Shown here in pieces: positions 53,411 to 59,418 of a DNA stretch of 59,418 bases; the stretch's first letter is position 1; the number at the start of each line of letters is the position of its first letter. Below the pieces are notes generated by a model. The model was not told the origin of the DNA. It made no database searches and was given only the letters and a program-made list of their open reading frames with translations. A program made the translations under genes and the position numbers. This DNA is from an uncultured Lachnospiraceae bacterium (GTDB lineage Bacteria; Bacillota; Clostridia; Lachnospirales; Lachnospiraceae). Location of the stretch: positions 1 to 59,418 of the forward strand of contig CAJTVQ010000025.1 of the NCBI GenBank assembly GCA_910579935.1, in the 5' to 3' direction.

Positions 53411-56287
53411 CTACCGTCCAGCAGTCAGGCGGTATTTCTCCAGCATCTTCTTTACATAAATCCCCGTATAGGAATTCTCGTTCCCTGCAACCTCCTCGGG
53501 GGTTCCCTTGGCAATCACCGTTCCTCCTTTATCGCCGCCTTCCGGTCCGATATCGATGATGTAATCCGCGGTTTTGATCACATCCAGATTATGCTCAATG
53601 ACCACTACCGTATTACCGCCGTCGGCAAGCTTGTGCAGGATTTCCGTCAATTTGTGTACATCCGCAAAATGTAATCCCGTAGTCGGTTCATCCAGAATGT
53701 AAATGGTTTTTCCGGTACTCCGTTTGCTTAACTCCGTTGCCAGCTTGATCCGCTGCGCCTCCCCGCCGGACAGTGTGGTGGAAGGCTGCCCCAGCTTAAT
53801 ATAGGATAGCCCCACGTCATTTAATGTCTCGATCTTACGACGGATGGACGGCACATTTTCAAAGAAATCCACCGCTTCCTCTACCGTCATGTCCAATACG
53901 TCAAAAATATTTCTGCCCTTATATTTTACGTCTAAAGTTTCCCTGTTATATCTTTTTCCACCGCAGACTTCACAGGGGACATATACATCCGGCAGGAAAT
54001 GCATCTCTATCTTGATAATACCGTCGCCGCAGCAGGCCTCGCACCGCCCGCCCTTTACGTTAAAACTAAAACGGCCTTTTTTGTAACCCTTCGCCTTTGC
54101 ATCGGCGGTGGACGCAAACAAATCCCTTATCTGGTCAAAAACCCCCGTATAAGTAGCAGGATTGGAACGCGGGGTTCTGCCGATAGGCGACTGATCGATG
54201 TTAATGACTTTATCCAGCTGTTCGATGCCTTTGATACCCGCATGTTTTCCGGGAATGGTTCTTGCCCTGTTTAAATCCCTGGCCAGACGCTTGTACAGGA
54301 TTTCATTTACGAGAGAACTTTTCCCGGAACCTGATACGCCGGTAACACAAGTCAGAACCCCTAAAGGAAATTCCACATTGATGCCCTTCAGATTATTCTC
54401 CGCCGCTTTCTGCACCACCAGCTTTCCGGTTGGTTTGCGTCTCGTCTCCGGTACCGGAATCTGCCGTTTGCCGCTCAGGTACTGTCCGGTAATGGATTCC
54501 TCCACCTGCATGATTTCTTCCGCTGTTCCCTGAGCCACCACCCGGCCGCCGTGGGAACCTGCTTCCGGGCCGATATCCACAATATGATCCGCTGCAAGCA
54601 TCGTATCTTCATCATGCTCCACCACCAGCAGGGTATTGCCCATGTCCTTCAGATTTTTTAATGTGTTAAGCAGCTTATCATTGTCACGCTGGTGCAGGCC
54701 GATGCTCGGCTCATCCAAAATATAACATACGCCCACCAGTCCGGAACCTATCTGGGTCGCCAGGCGGATTCTCTGAGCCTCCCCCCCTGAAAGAGTTCCC
54801 GTGGCTCTGGACAACGATAAATAATCCAGCCCGACGTCAATCAGAAATCCTACCCTTGCCCGGATTTCCTTCAATACCTGTTTCCCTATTACCTGCTGTT
54901 GTCTGGTAAGTTCCATTTCCTGTAAGAATTCATGCAGATTCCTAATGGACATGGAAGTAATTTCATATATGTTTTTATCGCAGACTGTTACTGCCAACGA
55001 CTCTTTTTTCAAGCGCATCCCGCGGCAGACCTTACAAGGGGTAATACGCATGAAGGATTCATATTCCTGCTTCATGATATCCGAACCCGTTTCCCTGTAA
55101 CGCCGCTCCACATTGCGGATGAGCCCTTCAAACGCAACAGGATACACTCCCTGTCCCCTCTGCCCGCTGTAATGGACCGCAACCTCCTTTCCGCCCGTTC
55201 CATGAATCAGGATATTCTGAATCCTTTCCGGATATTTTTCAAAAGGAGTATCCAGATCAAACCCGTATTCCTTGCAAAGCGCCTGCAGGACCGCATTGGT
55301 AAAGCTGGTCTTGTCATTGCAGGACTGCCAGCCCGTTACGGCGATCGCCCCCTCATTTATGCTCATCCGCTTATCCGGTATCATTAAGTCCACATCAAAT
55401 TCCATCTTATAACCCAAACCGAAACATTCCGGACAGGCTCCGAACGGATTATTAAAGGAAAAACTTCTCGGTTCTATCTCACTGATGCTGATGCCGCAGT
55501 CAGGACAGGAAAAACTCTGACTGAAATTCATCGGCTCCCCGCCGATCACATCCACCACCAGCAGCCCTTCTGCCAAAGCCAGCACATTTTCAATAGAATC
55601 TGTCAGACGTCTTTCAATTCCCTCCTTTACTACCAGACGGTCTACCACGATCTCAATATTATGCTTGATGTTTTTATCCAGCTTTATTTCTTCGGATAGT
55701 TCATACAGATTGCCGTCCACGCGCACCCGAACGTAACCGCTCCGTTTTGCACGGTCAAATATTTTGGCATGTTCCCCTTTCCTTCCGCGAACTACCGGAG
55801 CCAAAAGCTGAATCTTCGTCCCTTCCGGCATCTCCATAATCTGATCCGTCATCTGGTCTACCGTCTGCTTACGTATCTCCCTGCCGCAGGACGGACAGTG
55901 AGGAATCCCGATTCTGGCATACAGCAGGCGGAAATAATCATAAATTTCCGTCACTGTTCCCACGGTGGAACGCGGATTCCTGTTGGTGGATTTCTGGTCA
56001 ATGGAAATCGCCGGAGACAGGCCTTCGATCTTCTCCACGTTCGGCTTCTCCATCTGCCCTAAAAACTGTCTTGCATAAGAAGACAAAGATTCCATATACC
56101 TTCGCTGGCCTTCCGCATAAATCGTATCAAAAGCCAGTGAAGATTTTCCCGAACCTGACAGCCCTGTCAGCACCACAAACTCATTTCTCGGTATATCCAC
56201 ATCTATTCCCTGTAAATTGTGTTCGCAGGCGCCCCGAATCTTGATATACTCCCTGCGGGGCCGCATCTTCCTGTTTTCGTTTTCCAT
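53411..56287 (-). CDS. uvrA: Excinuclease ABC subunit A
   Basis: 958 residues, usual length. Two ATPase modules: Walker A GLSGSGKS (42-49) and a second GVSGSGKSSLVNE; signatures LSGGEAQRIRLATQ and LSGGEAQRIKLATEL; Walker B WILDEPSIG-type YILDEPSIGLHQRD and YILDEPTTGLHF. Zinc fingers: CPDCGISISE/ACPECFGLG and RCEACCGDG/CEVCGGKR. It recognises bulky DNA lesions with UvrB. GGAGGAG lies just before ATG. It is 41 bases behind uvrB and shares its SOS promoter. Confidence 0.97.
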   Translation of the reverse strand: MENENRKMRPRREYIKIRGACEHNLQGIDVDIPRNEFVVLTGLSGSGKSSLAFDTIYAEGQRRYMESLSSYARQFLGQMEKPNVEKIEGLSPAISIDQKSTNRNPRSTVGTVTEIYDYFRLLYARIGIPHCPSCGREIRKQTVDQMTDQIMEMPEGTKIQLLAPVVRGRKGEHAKIFDRAKRSGYVRVRVDGNLYELSEEIKLDKNIKHNIEIVVDRLVVKEGIERRLTDSIENVLALAEGLLVVDVIGGEPMNFSQSFSCPDCGISISEIEPRSFSFNNPFGACPECFGLGYKMEFDVDLMIPDKRMSINEGAIAVTGWQSCNDKTSFTNAVLQALCKEYGFDLDTPFEKYPERIQNILIHGTGGKEVAVHYSGQRGQGVYPVAFEGLIRNVERRYRETGSDIMKQEYESFMRITPCKVCRGMRLKKESLAVTVCDKNIYEITSMSIRNLHEFLQEMELTRQQQVIGKQVLKEIRARVGFLIDVGLDYLSLSRATGTLSGGEAQRIRLATQIGSGLVGVCYILDEPSIGLHQRDNDKLLNTLKNLKDMGNTLLVVEHDEDTMLAADHIVDIGPEAGSHGGRVVAQGTAEEIMQVEESITGQYLSGKRQIPVPETRRKPTGKLVVQKAAENNLKGINVEFPLGVLTCVTGVSGSGKSSLVNEILYKRLARDLNRARTIPGKHAGIKGIEQLDKVINIDQSPIGRTPRSNPATYTGVFDQIRDLFASTADAKAKGYKKGRFSFNVKGGRCEACCGDGIIKIEMHFLPDVYVPCEVCGGKRYNRETLDVKYKGRNIFDVLDMTVEEAVDFFENVPSIRRKIETLNDVGLSYIKLGQPSTTLSGGEAQRIKLATELSKRSTGKTIYILDEPTTGLHFADVHKLTEILHKLADGGNTVVVIEHNLDVIKTADYIIDIGPEGGDKGGTVIAKGTPEEVAGNENSYTGIYVKKMLEKYRLTAGR

Positions 56288-56328
56288 TTTCTCCTCCTGC
56301 CTGTTATGCCCGTTTACCTGACAATCCT

Positions 56329-58335
56329 CTACTCTTTTTCTGCCATATCCGCCATCTGTTTTTTCAGTTCCATCATCTTATCCCTGAGTTCCGCAGCCGC
56401 TTCAAAGTTCAGATCCGCAGCCGCCTGCTTCATCTTCTTCTGTATCTTTCCGATCAGCTTTTCCAATTCCTCACGGCTCATGGATTCAGGGTCTTTCTCA
56501 AACTTCACCTCTTCCTTTGCTATCGCTTTGGAAATACTGATCAAATCACGCACCGCCTTCTTTATGGTCTGCGGTGTAATGCCATGCTGGTCATTATATT
56601 TCTTCTGTATCTCACGGCGCCTGTTCGTCTCGGTAATCGCTGCTTTCATCGAATCGGTCATGTTATCCGCATACATGATCACATGCCCTTCCGCATTCCT
56701 CGCCGCGCGTCCGATTGTCTGAATCAGGGAAGTCTCCGAACGCAGAAAGCCCTCCTTATCCGCATCCAGTATGGCGACAAGAGATATCTCGGGAATATCC
56801 AGTCCCTCCCTTAACAGATTGATGCCCACCAACACGTCGAATACATCCAGACGCATATCGCGGATAATCTCCGCGCGCTCCAGCGTATCAATATCCGAAT
56901 GAAGATATTTTACCCGGATTCCCGCGTCTCTCATATAATCAGTCAGATCTTCCGCCATCCGTTTTGTCAGTGTAGTCACCAGCACCTTATTGTGTTTTTC
57001 CGTCTCTTTATTGACTGCGGCGATCAAATCGTCAATCTGGCCTTCCACCGGGCGCACATCCACTTCCGGATCCAGCAGTCCCGTCGGACGTATGATCTGC
57101 TCCGTGCGGAAAAGTTCATGTCCGCTTTCATAATCGGAAGGCGTTGCCGACACGAACAGCATCTGGTCAATATGCTGCTCGAATTCCATAAAATTCATGG
57201 GACGGTTGTCCAGTGCCGAAGGCAGACGGAATCCGTAGTCCACCAATGTAGTTTTCCTAGAACGGTCTCCCGCATACATGCCTCTTATCTGCGGTATGGT
57301 CATATGGGACTCATCAATAATGATCAGGTAATCATCCTTAAAATAATCCATCAGCGTCAGAGGCGTAGCCCCCTCCGGCAGTCCGTTCAGATGTCTGGAA
57401 TAGTTCTCGATGCCGGAACAGAATCCCGTTTCCCGCAGCATCTCAATGTCAAAATTTGTCCGTTCCGCTATTCTCTGCGCCTCTAAAAGTTTGTCCTCGC
57501 CTTTGAAATAACGGACCCGTTCTTCCAGTTCTTCTTCAATCCGCTTACACGCTTCACGGATTTTCTCCTGCGCAACCACATAATGGGAAGCCGGAAAAAT
57601 GGAAATATGTTCCAATGACGAATGGACCTGCCCCGTCAGCGGTTCTGCTTCCACAATCCTGTCTATTTCATCCCCGAAAAATTCCACACGGATCAGATAG
57701 TCCCCGCCCTGCGCCGGATAGATTTCCAGCACGTCGCCACGCACGCGGAAGCATCCCCTGCTCAGTTCCATATCATTCCTGTCATACTGGATGTCGATCA
57801 GTTCCCGTATGACCTCATCCCTGTCCTTCACCATACCAGGCCGCAGCGATACGATCATTTCCTGGTAATCGTCAGGACTGCCCAGTCCATAAATGCAGGA
57901 CACACTCGCCACTACCACCACATCTCTCCGCTCCGTCAGGGAAGCCGTGGCAGACAAACGGAGCTTATCAATTTCCTCATTAATGGAGGAATCCTTCGCA
58001 ATATAAGTGTCCGAAGACGGCACATAAGCCTCCGGCTGATAATAGTCATAATAGGACACAAAGTATTCTACCGCATTACTCGGAAAATACTCTTTGAACT
58101 CACCATAGAGCTGTGCCGCTAATGTCTTATTGTGCGCTATTACCAAAGTCGGCTTGTTAAGCTGTGCGATCACGTTGGCCATGGTGAAGGTCTTCCCGGA
58201 ACCCGTAACCCCCAGTAAAGTCTGGAATTGGTTGCCTTCTTGAAAGCCTTTCACTAATGCTTCTATCGCCTGCGGCTGGTCGCCGGTGGGCTTGTATTCC
58301 GAGTGGAGTTGAAAGATTTTTTGTTCACTTTGCAC
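56329..58335 (-). CDS. uvrB: Excinuclease ABC subunit B
   Basis: 668 residues from a GTG start at 58335, chosen because GGAGG lies 8 bases upstream; a TTG five codons earlier overlaps that site. Walker A GVTGSGKT (42-49), the damage-binding beta-hairpin region YDYYQPEAYVPSSDTYI, helicase motif IIDESHMTIPQ, and at the C-terminus the UVR domain (LIGKIQKKMKQAAADLNFEA). It verifies damage and recruits UvrC. First gene of the uvrBA operon, controlled by the LexA box at 58577-58589. Confidence 0.97.
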   Translation of the reverse strand: MQSEQKIFQLHSEYKPTGDQPQAIEALVKGFQEGNQFQTLLGVTGSGKTFTMANVIAQLNKPTLVIAHNKTLAAQLYGEFKEYFPSNAVEYFVSYYDYYQPEAYVPSSDTYIAKDSSINEEIDKLRLSATASLTERRDVVVVASVSCIYGLGSPDDYQEMIVSLRPGMVKDRDEVIRELIDIQYDRNDMELSRGCFRVRGDVLEIYPAQGGDYLIRVEFFGDEIDRIVEAEPLTGQVHSSLEHISIFPASHYVVAQEKIREACKRIEEELEERVRYFKGEDKLLEAQRIAERTNFDIEMLRETGFCSGIENYSRHLNGLPEGATPLTLMDYFKDDYLIIIDESHMTIPQIRGMYAGDRSRKTTLVDYGFRLPSALDNRPMNFMEFEQHIDQMLFVSATPSDYESGHELFRTEQIIRPTGLLDPEVDVRPVEGQIDDLIAAVNKETEKHNKVLVTTLTKRMAEDLTDYMRDAGIRVKYLHSDIDTLERAEIIRDMRLDVFDVLVGINLLREGLDIPEISLVAILDADKEGFLRSETSLIQTIGRAARNAEGHVIMYADNMTDSMKAAITETNRRREIQKKYNDQHGITPQTIKKAVRDLISISKAIAKEEVKFEKDPESMSREELEKLIGKIQKKMKQAAADLNFEAAAELRDKMMELKKQMADMAEKE

Positions 58336-58384
58336 AAAAGCCACCTCCAAAATTCATAGTAAAAAAGGATGCGTATAAGGCAAA

Positions 58385-58457
58385 AATTCGTCGTGGAGCA
58401 TTTTATTTTCGTCGTGGCTTTTACTCAAATCAAGGAAAAACAGGCCCACGACGAATT
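58385..58457 (-). promoter_or_regulatory. uvrB leader with alternative stem-loops
   Basis: AATTCGTCGTGG at 58385-58396 and TTTCGTCGTGG at 58407-58417 are direct copies; CCACGACGAATT at 58446-58457 is an inverted copy of both. In the uvrB transcript the first segment read can pair with either of the next two, a choice of hairpins (12-bp perfect for the outer pair). The ribosome site and start codon lie about 45 bases downstream of the last copy. It could control read-through or translation, or be a recombination/att relic. Confidence 0.6.
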
Positions 58458-58576
58458 CCGTTCACAATTTGCTGTTTTTGCAACTCAGTACACCTCCGTA
58501 ATTCCATACGGACGGGACAGCACTAAAGAGCTTTTTTATCTTACCACAAATCGTTAGATTTGTATAGATGCAAAAT

Positions 58577-58589
58577 CGAACTTTTGTTC
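58577..58589 (-). promoter_or_regulatory. LexA (DinR) SOS box upstream of uvrB
   Basis: CGAACTTTTGTTC: perfect GAAC-N4-GTTC, the Firmicutes LexA consensus. It is 242 bases before the uvrB start and 15 bases from the integrase stop. Matches the known SOS control of uvrBA in Firmicutes. The -35/-10 boxes nearby are not clear. Confidence 0.85.
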
Positions 58590-58604
58590 TTTTTGTCTTT
58601 TCTA

Positions 58605-59418
58605 TCACACTGCATCCGGAAGAAATTCTGTTACGTCTACTACAATCTCCAACAATTCCTTTTTAAAGATTTCTGTTTCTTCCGGGTTTGGTAATACTTC
58701 TTTCATATACTCTTCTATTTCCGGCACTCCATCCGCTATGATGCCTCTATTATCCGCATAAACATCCATTGTTATGATTTCTTTGGCATGTCCCATGAGC
58801 TTTGATACTGCCTTTGGATTAAAAGACTCTTTTAACAGAAGCGTACAGTATGTGCTGCGCAGATCGTGCCAGCGGATGTCCGGTAAACCGTTTTCGGCAA
58901 GAAGCTGCTTATAATATCCGCAATGAAACCCTTTACTCCTTGCTCTGCCATAGGTAGAACAACAGATATAATCCAGATCCTGAAACTCTTCCGTTCTGCG
59001 GTTTCTGTTTTTCTCATACACCTGCCGTTCCTTTAAGATCGCCTCAAATACATAATCAGGAATCGGGATCTCTCTGTAACTGGATTTTGTCTTTAATCCC
59101 ACTTCCTGTTTCGTAAAAGTTTTCGGGGCAAAGTCCTCTTTTACTGCATTATGTACTCTCCCTAACTGGCGTTCCACTTTTAAGGTGTGGTTGATATAAT
59201 CTACGTCAGAATATTTTACCCCATTGATTTCGGATCTGCGGAGTCCCATAAGCACATTCAACAGCACCTGCATATGGATTGGGGTATCTTTGCTTTTTTC
59301 CAACAGAACCTGGATCTGCTCCATACACAGATCTTCCCTCTCCAGAAACAGGTGCCCCTGTTTCCCTTCTGGCCCTGTGCGTGAAGTTTACTGTCCGGAT
59401 CGTGGTACAGTTCTTCCA
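58605..59418 (-). pseudogene. Tyrosine recombinase (integrase), C-terminal domain intact, N-terminus frameshifted or cut by the window edge
   Basis: The catalytic domain reads from about 59324 (MEQIQVLLEK): R29/R30 (LMGLRRSE), K80, H153-x-x-R156 (WHDLRSTY), H179 (LMGHAKEI) and nucleophile Y189 (DVYA), complete for a tyrosine recombinase. Upstream this frame closes at a stop near 59393, while another frame reads EELYHDPDSKLHAQGQKG from the window edge. In phage and conjugative element integrases those two would be one protein, so a frameshift near 59365-59380 is likely. I cannot see the N-terminal arm-binding part because the window ends. It marks the end of an element outside the window. Confidence 0.7.

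Overview
The window reads as a chromosomal segment of an anaerobic, probably motile Clostridia (Firmicutes), most likely a Lachnospiraceae member. The evidence is Gram-positive style ribosome binding sites (AGGAGG), a Firmicutes LexA/DinR box upstream of uvrB, a cdaA-cdaR-glmM cluster, an mreB/mbl-flgF-flgG-flgJ cluster, LplB/LplC/LipO-type sugar uptake, DUF3048 lipoprotein and YvyF. No rRNA, tRNA or CRISPR array was seen. The taxonomic call is inference from gene content, not from a database match.

Layout. (1) 1-5.3 kb is a decayed mobile-element zone: a conjugative-element sigma-like regulator broken by a 74-bp palindromic insertion, an intact helix-turn-helix gene coupled to a two-component system and a BcrAB-like ABC transporter (458-3932), then gene stumps (a PBECR4-type protein with an internal deletion, an XRE regulator start, a transposase fragment). 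(2) 5.3-12.7 kb is a second sensing/detox cassette: OmpR-type regulator, histidine kinase, LolD/BceA-like ATPase, FtsX-type permease and a secreted serine hydrolase. Both cassettes carry 11-bp-phased direct repeats in front of the transporter. (3) 12.9-14.9 kb is a BlaI/BlaR1-type repressor/protease pair. (4) 15.1-23.1 kb holds a PglK-like ABC exporter and a DUF4132 giant-protein locus split by a G8 tract, next to a broken hybrid kinase. (5) 23.2-29.2 kb is a sugar ABC importer with two tandem AraC paralogues. (6) 29.2-35.8 kb holds surface-glycan genes (manC, GDP-fucose synthase, a large membrane protein, rfbD), an AraC regulator, a 405-bp composite palindrome and a PAP2-like protein.

(7) 36-43 kb carries a DUF3048 lipoprotein, leuA, an HPr-like protein, glmM, cdaR and cdaA. 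(8) 43-48 kb continues the same-strand cluster with two unidentified membrane proteins, yvyF, comF and recD2. (9) 48.2-53.4 kb has flgJ-like, flgG, flgF, mreB/mbl and a chemotaxis receptor. (10) 53.4-58.6 kb is the uvrB-uvrA repair operon under an SOS box with a repeat-rich leader. (11) The right edge is a tyrosine recombinase, probably broken by a frameshift, marking another mobile element.

How the genes work together: the left third is accessory, with peptide or antibiotic sensing linked to export. The middle is carbohydrate capture and surface glycan assembly. The right third is core: cell wall precursor synthesis tied to c-di-AMP, flagellar rod, shape and DNA repair. The least explained items are the DUF4132 locus with its homopolymer switch, the 405-bp palindrome, the 271-bp inverted-repeat element, and the two membrane proteins between yvyF and cdaA.
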